A stretch of DNA of 5,071 nt from an uncultured Arcobacter sp. (GTDB lineage Bacteria; Campylobacterota; Campylobacteria; Campylobacterales; Arcobacteraceae), in assembly GCA_913062735.1 (NCBI GenBank), contig CAJXWI010000233.1:1-5071 (forward strand), given 5' to 3'. The translations under genes were made by a program, and so were the position numbers. The notes under the pieces are model-generated. The model was not told where the DNA came from, did no database searches, and was given only the letters and a program-made list of their open reading frames with translations. Below, in pieces: positions 1-5,071 of this stretch (position 1 is the stretch's first letter; every line of letters begins with the position of its first letter).

Positions 1-1
1 A

Positions 2-172
2 ATTGATGATGGGGAAGTAAAAACTAAATATGACTCAATTACAATTGCAAAATCAAGTGAATACAATATAGAAAAGTTAATCGAACAAATTGAAAAATTT
101 AATTCAATAAAAGATCCAATTGCTCTACTTCAAGAAATTGTAAAAGAGTTTGATTATAGAAGAGATAACTAA
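2..172 (+). CDS. C-terminal end of an unrecognised protein (5' end outside the window)
   Basis: An open frame runs from the left edge to a TAA stop at 170-172 and gives 56 residues, beginning IDDGEVKTKYDSI and ending KEFDYRRDN. There is no in-frame Met, so the start lies upstream of the window. The tail is strongly charged. It has a likely amphipathic helix rich in Ile, Leu, Glu and Lys (roughly residues 22-50 of the visible part), which looks like a soluble, cytoplasmic C-terminus. No signature motif is visible and I do not recognise the family. The gene is convergent with the secretion operon, so it is transcribed separately and probably has no functional link to it. The reading frame is supported by its sensible codon use and by the clean stop just before the convergent gene end; the function is unknown. 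Confidence 0.7.
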   Translation: MDDGEVKTKYDSITIAKSSEYNIEKLIEQIEKFNSIKDPIALLQEIVKEFDYRRDN

Positions 173-201
173 CCAATATTTAAAAATTTATCTTCAAACT
201 A
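173..201. other. Convergent intergenic gap between two gene ends
   Basis: Only 29 bases separate the TAA of the plus-strand gene from the TAA of the minus-strand gspK. The stretch is nearly all A and T. The only self-complementary piece is the weak TAAA-AA-TTTA at 181-190. No G+C-rich hairpin followed by a T-run is visible in either direction, so I cannot mark an intrinsic terminator. Transcripts probably end inside or beyond the opposing gene, or by another mechanism. Confidence 0.6.
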
Positions 202-1122
202 TTAATAAACCAATTCAATATTTTTAATTGTATAATTTGAAATAATCTTATTATCAATATCATATTCAAAACTAATGCTTGACTTGAATTGAGTTTTGTA
301 GTTGAAATCCATATTGATTTTTAAAAGTTTTGTTTGAGTAGAAATAGTGTGGCCTAAAACACCTTTTTTTAACTTCTTGGTATAATAGTCATCAAATGGT
401 AAGTCATCTAAGGTATCATAAACTTTTTTATGCTCTGAAATAATCTCTAATACATAACTATTCGCATCATCAAAAAGGATGTCTAAGACATCCATTGAAA
501 CAAAATTTAGATCAATAGAATTACTCGAATATGAAAATACTTTGTTAAATGGAAAATTGTATATTGCCTCGTCTGCCGTTTTATCAAAATAGTAATCAAT
601 AATACTATTTAAATGGATTTCATTATAAATTTTACCATTTCTAAATGTAGGAATACTCAAAATTATTTCACTTTCCAAACCAGTATTTTTTTCATTTATA
701 TCATCGTCAATAGTATCTTGTAGTATATTTAAAAAAAACTCTGGCTGACTAATATTATACTTATAAAGCAGAGAGATAAACTTACCAGCTGTTATATTGT
801 TTTTTACACTATCGCTTGTAAGTGTATTTATATCAAGATATTTTTGAGCTGAGTCTATTTTAACGACCACATTACTATGATCAAAGCCCAATGGAAAAGG
901 CGCTTTTGCCGCAAAATAAATAATATCTTCATCAAACTTTATTTTTTTCAAGTATAAAAGTAGATCTTGTACAATTAAATTTGTTTGTATGAGGGCATTT
1001 TCATAGGTAACATTGTCTTTACTCTCTCGTGTTTTATTTAGAAAAATATTAATGACACTAAGCAATAACATAATCATCATTAGTGTTACAAATAAAACAA
1101 TACCCTTTTTATCTTGCTTCAA
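202..1122 (-). CDS. gspK: GspK-family minor pseudopilin, type II secretion tip protein
   Basis: This 306-residue protein fits the GspK family, the large minor pseudopilin that caps the T2SS pseudopilus in the periplasm. Residues 1-7 (MKQDKKG) form a short basic prepilin leader ending in Gly. The hydrophobic helix begins IVLFVTLMM and runs to about residue 28. There is no Glu at mature position 5, which is typical of GspK and unlike other pseudopilins. Family landmarks follow in order: IDSAQKYLDINTL (89-101), a helical SAM-like segment (about 113-134), the acidic IDDDINEKNTGLESE stretch (138-152) expected to bind calcium, FRNGKIYNEIHLNSI (160-174), and SIDLNFVSMDVLDILF (202-217), the usual second helical domain entry. 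The start codon is TTG, read as Met, chosen because an AAGGA site lies 7 bases upstream and no ATG gives a sensible leader. It lies 11 bases after the gspJ-like stop and is the last gene of the block. Confidence 0.85.
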   Translation of the reverse strand: MKQDKKGIVLFVTLMMIMLLLSVINIFLNKTRESKDNVTYENALIQTNLIVQDLLLYLKKIKFDEDIIYFAAKAPFPLGFDHSNVVVKIDSAQKYLDINTLTSDSVKNNITAGKFISLLYKYNISQPEFFLNILQDTIDDDINEKNTGLESEIILSIPTFRNGKIYNEIHLNSIIDYYFDKTADEAIYNFPFNKVFSYSSNSIDLNFVSMDVLDILFDDANSYVLEIISEHKKVYDTLDDLPFDDYYTKKLKKGVLGHTISTQTKLLKINMDFNYKTQFKSSISFEYDIDNKIISNYTIKNIELVY

Positions 1123-1129
1123 GTTGCAA

Positions 1130-1134
1130 TCCTT
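1130..1134 (-). promoter_or_regulatory. Ribosome binding site that fixes the TTG start of gspK
   Basis: On the minus strand AAGGA is followed by a 7-base spacer and then TTG (1122-1120). The first A of the site is the last base of the stop codon of the preceding gspJ-like gene, which suggests coupled translation. The next in-frame ATG codons lie inside the membrane helix (residues 15 and 16), so they cannot be the start. Confidence 0.65.
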
Positions 1135-1652
1135 TATGAAATTGTTGGCAGCTTAAGAACCATAGGTCTTAAGTTTTTTGATCGAAATAAAATTGTTATA
1201 AATCCATCTTTGTAAACTGCCTTAAAACTAATTGTATCACGTGACAGTATATCCGCATATAAAAATATCTTATCAACTTCTTCTTTAACATCAAAACTAA
1301 AGGGTTCAAGTGATTCAACACGTATTAAGGCTTTGTCTTTTTTACTTACAAAATACGTAACAGTTGGCTCAATTATTTGATAAATTGAATTTTTAGTTTT
1401 GAATTCCAATATATCATATCTTTTTGAATTTGTTATTTTTACATCACCAATTATCTGTGCAAAATCGAGATTAAAGAGTCTAAATATTTGTTTTTCATCT
1501 TTAATCTTATCACTTTTAATGATATAGTTTTTGTTTTGTTTTTTCGTAGAATTGATTGTTGAAAAAAGATAGGTGAATAAAATACCTAAAATCACAATTG
1601 AAATGATTACTTCTACTAGGGTAAAAGATTTTAAATTGTTATTATTTCTCAT
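1134..1652 (-). CDS. gspJ: GspJ-like minor pseudopilin
   Basis: This 172-residue prepilin-like protein has a 9-residue leader (MRNNNNLKS), then FTLVEVIISIVILGILFTYLF, a class III prepilin helix with Phe at mature +1 and Glu at +5. The predicted cleavage would follow Ser rather than the usual Gly. After the helix, KQIFRLFNLDFAQIIGD (54-70) resembles the GspJ pattern of an Arg/Leu-rich helix ending in a Leu-Asp-x-x-Gln box. VTYFVSKKDKALIRVESLEP (98-117) resembles the family's strand pair ending in L-x-R. In other T2SS, GspJ joins GspI and GspK at the pseudopilus tip. The start overlaps the end of the gspI-like gene by 11 bases in another frame; upstream AAGAAG is a weak ribosome site only 3 bases from ATG, so coupling is likely. 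The domain is somewhat shorter than many GspJ proteins (about 200 residues). The prepilin nature is certain; the J assignment rests on the motif resemblance plus gene order. Confidence 0.75.
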   Translation of the reverse strand: MRNNNNLKSFTLVEVIISIVILGILFTYLFSTINSTKKQNKNYIIKSDKIKDEKQIFRLFNLDFAQIIGDVKITNSKRYDILEFKTKNSIYQIIEPTVTYFVSKKDKALIRVESLEPFSFDVKEEVDKIFLYADILSRDTISFKAVYKDGFITILFRSKNLRPMVLKLPTIS

Positions 1653-2046
1653 CGGCTTCTTGCATCCACAAATAATTTATAGTTTGTTTTTTATATTTAA
1701 TCTTCAAATCACCATATTCCATATAAGAATCATCTTTACCATCATTGTATAAAAATAGTTTGTCGGTTATGTCTCTTTGAGCCGTGAGTTCAATAGATTT
1801 TAGAAATTTTCTGTCATCATCATGTAAATTTACAAAGGAAGTTAATTCAAGTAAGTTTATTTTTTTATTGTTATCTATATCTTTTTTATAAATAAAACTA
1901 CTGCTTAACATAAGATGATCTTGCATCAAGATATTTTTTTCCATTGCCCGTTTATTAAAAGAGTTAAACTTAAGCATCGCTGTACCCAAAAAAGCCAAAA
2001 TTACAACAGAAATAAGTACTTCGACAAAACTAAAGGCTTTTTTCAT
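1642..2046 (-). CDS. gspI: GspI-like minor pseudopilin with an EF-hand-type loop
   Basis: This 134-residue prepilin-like protein has a very short leader (MKKA) followed by FSFVEVLISVVILAFLGTAML, with Phe at +1 and Glu at +5 of the predicted mature protein. Cleavage would follow Ala. The size and the compact domain after the helix match GspI, the small tip pseudopilin that bridges GspJ and GspK. The order H-I-J-K around it supports the call, while the C-terminal domain itself is divergent. Residues 56-67 (DIDNNKKINLLE) match the EF-hand calcium loop pattern: Asp, Asp, Asn, Ile and Glu at positions 1, 3, 5, 8 and 12. A second acidic patch (HDDDRK, 75-80) follows. The ATG sits in an ATGA overlap with the gspH-like stop and has a good AGGA site 8 bases upstream. 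The end overlaps the gspJ-like start by 11 bases. It could be another minor pseudopilin, but a prepilin identity is secure. Confidence 0.75.
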   Translation of the reverse strand: MKKAFSFVEVLISVVILAFLGTAMLKFNSFNKRAMEKNILMQDHLMLSSSFIYKKDIDNNKKINLLELTSFVNLHDDDRKFLKSIELTAQRDITDKLFLYNDGKDDSYMEYGDLKIKYKKQTINYLWMQEADEK

Positions 2047-2597
2047 TTTGCTAGTCCTGAATACATAGGAAGATATTGTTTTTTCTTAATATATGAAAGT
2101 AATTCTTCTTTATTTATAAATTCATTATAGCTTTCAAAATATGGGTTTATATAGACCCACTTGTCCTCACTTGTATAATATATAAGCGATTCATATTGTA
2201 CCTGGTTTAGTTTTTTAAAGATTAATGATGGTTCAAAGTATATTTCATTTGTAAGTTCAATGCTTTTATACGTAACTGGCTCCAGCTCTTCATCTTTTTT
2301 GAGAGTAAAGACTTTGAAGTTACTATTAAATTCAAAGTCTTCGAGAATCTCTCTTTTTGAATTTAGTAAATAACAAATCTTTCCATCTCTATTACATATC
2401 AAAGTTAATTTATGACCATAGTCTTTTGCTTTTATATCAAGGTATCTTTTTATTTTAATTAGTGTGAATTTCTCTTGTTTAGCTGATTTTGAAATAGTAA
2501 AAAAATAAATACCATAAACAACACTTATTAATAATACTACTATCATTAACTCGATTAATGTAAATGCTTTATTTTTCACTATTTTTGTATTCTTCAT
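2043..2597 (-). CDS. gspH: GspH-like minor pseudopilin
   Basis: This 184-residue prepilin-like protein has an 11-residue basic leader (MKNTKIVKNKA), then FTLIELMIVVLLISVVYGIYF. The Phe +1 and Glu +5 pattern is textbook, although the predicted residue before the cut is Ala. The rest is a beta-rich periplasmic domain with alternating hydrophobic and charged stretches (KLTLICNRDGKICYLLN at 63-79; WVYINPYFESYNEF at 147-160). Cys68 and Cys75 are spaced as in a disulphide-closed hairpin. I see no family-specific signature for GspH after the helix; the assignment comes from its place directly after gspG and before the I-, J- and K-like genes, and from its size. GspH normally sits between the tip complex and the GspG shaft. 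The gene starts 11 bases after gspG, with only a weak ribosome site upstream, and its TGA overlaps the next ATG. Confidence 0.7.
   Translation of the reverse strand: MKNTKIVKNKAFTLIELMIVVLLISVVYGIYFFTISKSAKQEKFTLIKIKRYLDIKAKDYGHKLTLICNRDGKICYLLNSKREILEDFEFNSNFKVFTLKKDEELEPVTYKSIELTNEIYFEPSLIFKKLNQVQYESLIYYTSEDKWVYINPYFESYNEFINKEELLSYIKKKQYLPMYSGLAK
2055..2058 (-). promoter_or_regulatory. Ribosome binding site of the gspI-like gene
   Basis: AGGA on the minus strand stands 8 bases before the ATG at 2046. It lies within the last codons of the gspH-like gene, supporting this start and translational coupling through the ATGA overlap. Confidence 0.5.
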
Positions 2598-2608
2598 TCT
2601 GACAGTTA

Positions 2609-3058
2609 CTAGTTATTCTTACAAGTTGTTAGTTCAATATCTTTATCACCTTCATCTCCACCTTCTTTTCCATCAGCACCAAGGGAGATAAGATTTACAT
2701 CACCTTCTTCATTTAAATAAATATAACTGTTTTTCCAAGGGTCAACTGGCAATTTACTACCACCTATATATCCACCAGTTGCAAAACTTTTGTATTTTTC
2801 ATCATCTGGGTTCTTAAGTAAGGCTTTTAATCCCTCTTCAGTATCAGGATATGAACCGTTATCAAATTTGAAAGATTTTAAAGCTTCTTCAATATTTTGT
2901 ATTTGGATACAAGCAAGTTTACGTTTTGCATCTTCTGCTTTACCCATAATATTTGGCAATACTAGTGCACTTAACATACCCAAAATAACAATTACAATCA
3001 TTAGCTCCATTAATGTGAAACCTTGTTTATAACTAGTCTTTTTTATTTCTTTTTCCAT
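2609..3058 (-). CDS. gspG: GspG, major pseudopilin of type II secretion
   Basis: This 149-residue protein is a clear GspG, the subunit that polymerises into the periplasmic pseudopilus. It has a 13-residue leader ending KQG, cleavage before FTLMELMIVIVILGMLSALV (Phe +1, Glu +5, Pro at mature 22), and then the long helix with KAEDAKRKLA. Family motifs follow: FDNGSYPDTEEGLKALL (65-81), GGYIGGSKLPVDPWKNSYIY (95-114), and SLGADGKEGGDEGDKDI (125-141). The last is the conserved calcium loop with Asp129 and Asp140 as likely ligand residues. Length and order are those of canonical GspG. Unusual points are Cys50 in the helix and Cys146 near the C-terminus, and a short tail (ELTTCKNN) in place of the usual Trp-containing end. 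It is preceded by the only sizeable spacer in the block and a strong GGAG site, in keeping with the need for more GspG than other subunits. Type IV pilins lack this loop, so GspG is the best call. Confidence 0.95.
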   Translation of the reverse strand: MEKEIKKTSYKQGFTLMELMIVIVILGMLSALVLPNIMGKAEDAKRKLACIQIQNIEEALKSFKFDNGSYPDTEEGLKALLKNPDDEKYKSFATGGYIGGSKLPVDPWKNSYIYLNEEGDVNLISLGADGKEGGDEGDKDIELTTCKNN

Positions 3059-3103
3059 TTATTACTCCATATAATATATTTATTTTAATTTTTTTAAAAA
3101 CTG
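3059..3103 (-). promoter_or_regulatory. Spacer with gspG ribosome binding site; possible weak promoter
   Basis: This 45-base gap lies between gspF and gspG. On the minus strand it ends with GGAG (3068-3065), 6 bases before the gspG ATG, the best ribosome site in the block. Upstream is a perfect A+T palindrome TTTTTAAAAA (3091-3100) and a -10-like TAAAAT (3087-3082) that would place a start about 15-20 bases before the ATG. No -35 element is evident. The ribosome site is well supported; the promoter is a guess that would fit extra transcription of the major subunit. Confidence 0.4.
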
Positions 3104-4297
3104 TTATTGAATTGATATAGAAAAAATAGGCAATAACATAGATATAACTAAGAACCCAATAATTCCACCAACAAAAACCATTAAAATAGGCTCCATCAAA
3201 GATAACAAGATTGATATCTTATCTTTATTATTTTCTTCATAAAATTCACTTAAAGTTTCAAGGGTAAAAGGTAATTCTGAACTATTTTCCCCAATTGCCA
3301 CTGCACTTAAAAAATCTGCAGGTATTTTGATTTTTCTTTGTGATTTAACTGCTTCGAAAAATGATTTACCTTCAACAATTTGACTGGAAATATTCACAAA
3401 TACTTCTTGTAATGCAAGGTTTGAAAAAATCTTAGAAGAAAAGTTCATAGTTTGTGCAAAAGGCACACCACTTTTTAGTAATAGTGAACTTACCTTACAA
3501 AAACGACCCAACTCAAAATTCATCAAGATTGTTTTAATTAGAGGTAGCTTTAAAAGTATTGTATCAACAACAACTCTAAATTTACCTTGTCTACTAAATA
3601 TATATCCTGATACTGCAAAAAAGAAAAAAATACTACCAAAAAACAACAAACCATAATCTTGAAAAAAATGTGACACAGCCAAGGTAAACTTAGTTGAAGC
3701 TGGAAGTTCATTTCCAGATGATTCAAATATATCAACAATATTAGGTACTATATTTGTTAACATGAAATTTATTAATACTATTGAAACTAATATGATAAAC
3801 CCAGGATAAACAAATGCTTTTGTAACTTCTTTTTTGATTCTTTCAATTCCACTGATGAAAGAGCTAAGTTCTTTTAGTGTTGGCGCTAAACTTGAACTTT
3901 TCTCAGATACTTTAATTGTATATAAAAAATACGTGGGAAGTTTAAAAATAGTTTGGTTTTCAAGTGCTTCAAAAAAGTTTTTACCAGATTTTAAATCTTT
4001 TACCAATGAATCAAGCCAAAGAAGAATTTTTTTATTGTTTTCATAACTATTTTGCAATAATGCAAGAGCTTGATATAAAGGAATAGAGGAACTCAAATAA
4101 ATACTTAGATTTCTACTTATTATTGATAACTCACCATTATCCATTTTGGGTGTGAAAAATGATCTTTTTTCTTTTATCTTCTCAATCAGAATATCACGTG
4201 CTAAAAGTAGATCTCTGGCTTCACTTAATGATTCAGCATTAATACTAGATCGTATGGTTTTACCATTTTTATCATATCCTACATAAGAAAATATCAT
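3104..4297 (-). CDS. gspF: GspF, inner-membrane platform protein of type II secretion
   Basis: This 397-residue polytopic protein has the full GspF/PilC architecture and usual length. The N-terminal part, [31 protein letters not shown] in outline, is the short cytoplasmic entry domain (1-45). Two homologous GspF helical domains follow, at about 62-184 and 265-387. Each repeats the same elements: a Ser-(Ile/Gly)-(Pro/Val) turn (SSIPLYQAL at 70; SGVPFAQTM at 276), a GK-(N/S)-FFEA helix (105; 310), a Pro-led helix, and an acidic S/N-S-x-L box (SEKSSSL; GENSSEL). Membrane segments are expected near 165-187, 214-234 and 367-390. GspF anchors the GspE ATPase at the inner membrane and is thought to turn its motion into insertion of pseudopilins. 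Its ATG overlaps the gspE TGA (ATGA), so the two are co-translated. The start is supported by the family-typical N-terminus. PilC-type proteins of pili share the fold, but the neighbours indicate T2SS. Confidence 0.95.
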   Translation of the reverse strand: MIFSYVGYDKNGKTIRSSINAESLSEARDLLLARDILIEKIKEKRSFFTPKMDNGELSIISRNLSIYLSSSIPLYQALALLQNSYENNKKILLWLDSLVKDLKSGKNFFEALENQTIFKLPTYFLYTIKVSEKSSSLAPTLKELSSFISGIERIKKEVTKAFVYPGFIILVSIVLINFMLTNIVPNIVDIFESSGNELPASTKFTLAVSHFFQDYGLLFFGSIFFFFAVSGYIFSRQGKFRVVVDTILLKLPLIKTILMNFELGRFCKVSSLLLKSGVPFAQTMNFSSKIFSNLALQEVFVNISSQIVEGKSFFEAVKSQRKIKIPADFLSAVAIGENSSELPFTLETLSEFYEENNKDKISILLSLMEPILMVFVGGIIGFLVISMLLPIFSISIQ

Positions 4298-5071
4298 AGC
4301 TCTTTAATACCAATTCTTATAGCTTCTTCCACAGATGTTTCAGCATTTATAATCATAGTGTTAAGCTGGGCTTGCATAGACATAAAATCACCTGTTTTAT
4401 TTAGATGTTCTTTGATATAGTACTCATCACTATTATCTTTAATAACTTTTAATAAAGGAGCATCAATTGTAATTATTTCACCAATTGCAACTCTACTTTT
4501 ATATCCACTATTATTACAGTTTTCACAACCACAAGCTTTGAACACTGAAGTATTTTCAGGAATTGCAAAGAACTTACTATCTTCAATGCTTATGACAACT
4601 TTTACTTTACACTCATTACAGAGTTTTCGAACAAGCCTTTGTGCTAGAACTCCAAGAAGTGTACTTCCCAATAAATAACTATCTATACCCATATCTACAA
4701 GTCTAGAAATAGCCGCAGCCGCGTTATTTGTATGTAAAGTTGAGAGTAATAAGTGACCTGTCATGGCAGCTTGTACAGATATCTTTGCCGTTTCTTCATC
4801 TCTAATTTCACCTAGTAAAATTACATCTGGATCTTGTCTTAAAATAGATCTTAAAGCTTTTGCAAATGATAAACCAACTTTGTGATTTACTTGTACTTGA
4901 TTGATACCAAAACTATTGTACTCAACTGGATCTTCAACTGTAATAATATTTTTTTGTGCATGATCAATATTTTGCAAAAATGAATATAAACTGGTTGACT
5001 TTCCACTTCCTGTCGGACCTGTAATTAAAATCATTCCATGTGAGTGTTTTAATAATCCATACAGTTTATTT
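4294..5071 (-). CDS. gspE: GspE, type II secretion assembly ATPase (partial, N-terminus outside the window)
   Basis: This is the C-terminal ATPase half of a GspE/PilB-type secretion ATPase, the cytoplasmic hexameric motor of pseudopilus assembly. The frame stays open to the window edge. Upstream of the Met at 5034 it reads [11 protein letters not shown], which matches the family segment before the P-loop, so that Met is internal and the real start lies beyond 5071. Counting from that Met, visible motifs are Walker A GPTGSGKS (6-13), the Asp box ITVEDPVEY (31-39), Walker B with [12 protein letters not shown] (70-81; Glu76 catalytic), and the His box [12 protein letters not shown] (92-103). The zinc tetracysteine is CNEC (139-142) plus CENC (170-173) with an extra Cys168. 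The zinc module and the C-terminal helices are typical of the assembly-type (not retraction-type) ATPases. The stop TGA overlaps the gspF ATG. T2SS rather than pilus identity is inferred from the downstream genes. Confidence 0.95.
   Translation of the reverse strand, partial: NKLYGLLKHSHGMILITGPTGSGKSTSLYSFLQNIDHAQKNIITVEDPVEYNSFGINQVQVNHKVGLSFAKALRSILRQDPDVILLGEIRDEETAKISVQAAMTGHLLLSTLHTNNAAAAISRLVDMGIDSYLLGSTLLGVLAQRLVRKLCNECKVKVVISIEDSKFFAIPENTSVFKACGCENCNNSGYKSRVAIGEIITIDAPLLKVIKDNSDEYYIKEHLNKTGDFMSMQAQLNTMIINAETSVEEAIRIGIKEL

Noticed and set aside
173..220. Intrinsic terminator between the convergent genes
   Set aside because: The only inverted repeat is a 4-base A+T stem; there is no stable hairpin with a T-run on either strand.
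1915..2130. Plus-strand open frame of 71 residues
   Set aside because: It lies antisense across the gspI/gspH junction, shows no recognisable motif or ribosome site, and the opposite strand holds convincing prepilin genes.
2790..3032. Plus-strand open frame of 80 residues
   Set aside because: It is wholly antisense to gspG, whose conserved motifs account for this DNA; its apparent hydrophobic stretch is the mirror of the prepilin helix.
3550..4046. Short open frames (minus strand 3550-3738, plus strand 3834-4046) within gspF
   Set aside because: Both are shadows in other frames of an intact, full-length GspF with conserved repeats on both sides.
5032..5034. Met at 5034 as the start of the GspE protein
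   Set aside because: The frame remains open to the window edge, and the residues just upstream (LLKHSHG) match the conserved family segment that precedes the Walker A motif; a start here would remove the N-terminal domain and begin within a beta strand.
1134..5071. Type IV pilus, MSHA or competence pseudopilus operon instead of T2SS
   Set aside because: The GspG calcium loop and VDPW segment, the GspK-type large subunit without Glu5, and the E-F-G-H-I-J-K order fit T2SS better; no retraction ATPase (PilT) gene is seen. It is not excluded entirely because the upstream genes are unseen.
1..5071. tRNA or rRNA genes, CRISPR arrays, insertion sequences or attachment sites
   Set aside because: No regularly spaced repeats, transposase-like frames, terminal inverted repeats or tRNA-like cloverleaf stretches were noticed; nearly all bases are accounted for by coding sequence.

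Overview
The window is one long block of minus-strand genes for a type II secretion (T2SS)-like machine. It is read from about 5071 down to 202 and meets the end of an unrelated plus-strand gene. The DNA is very A+T-rich, with strong use of TTA, AAA, ATA and AGA codons, TGA used as a stop, and tightly packed and overlapping genes. Together with the protein style (Lys/Asn/Ile-rich, short products), this suggests a Campylobacterota bacterium such as the Arcobacter group or a Sulfurimonas relative. That assignment is inferred from composition and style; no marker gene proves it.

Layout in order of transcription (minus strand): gspE, the assembly ATPase, enters from beyond base 5071 and ends at 4294. 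gspF, the inner-membrane platform protein (4297-3104), starts inside the gspE stop through an ATGA overlap. A 45-base A+T-rich spacer carrying a good ribosome binding site precedes gspG, the major pseudopilin (3058-2609). Four more prepilin-like genes follow almost without gaps: a gspH-like gene (2597-2043), a gspI-like gene (2046-1642), a gspJ-like gene (1652-1134) and gspK (1122-202, TTG start). The order E-F-G-H-I-J-K is the classical gsp operon order, and it supports the weaker H, I and J calls, whose C-terminal domains are divergent. The block ends at gspK; gspL and gspM, which often follow, are not here. A plus-strand gene ends at 172, with only 29 bases between the two convergent stop codons.

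How the genes work together: the GspE ATPase in the cytoplasm drives GspF in the inner membrane, which builds a short periplasmic pseudopilus. GspG forms the shaft, and GspH, I, J and K form the tip. This pseudopilus is thought to push folded periplasmic cargo through a GspD secretin, which is not in this window. A DNA-uptake or pilus-like role cannot be ruled out without the rest of the locus, but GspG with its calcium loop and GspK with its large inserted domain favour secretion.

The most notable details are an exact EF-hand-type calcium loop pattern in the GspI-like pseudopilin, alongside the family calcium loops of GspG and GspK; Ala or Ser instead of Gly at the predicted prepilin cleavage site in three of the five pseudopilins; and cysteine pairs in GspG and the GspH-like protein. 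The system type is known; no wholly new system is evident.
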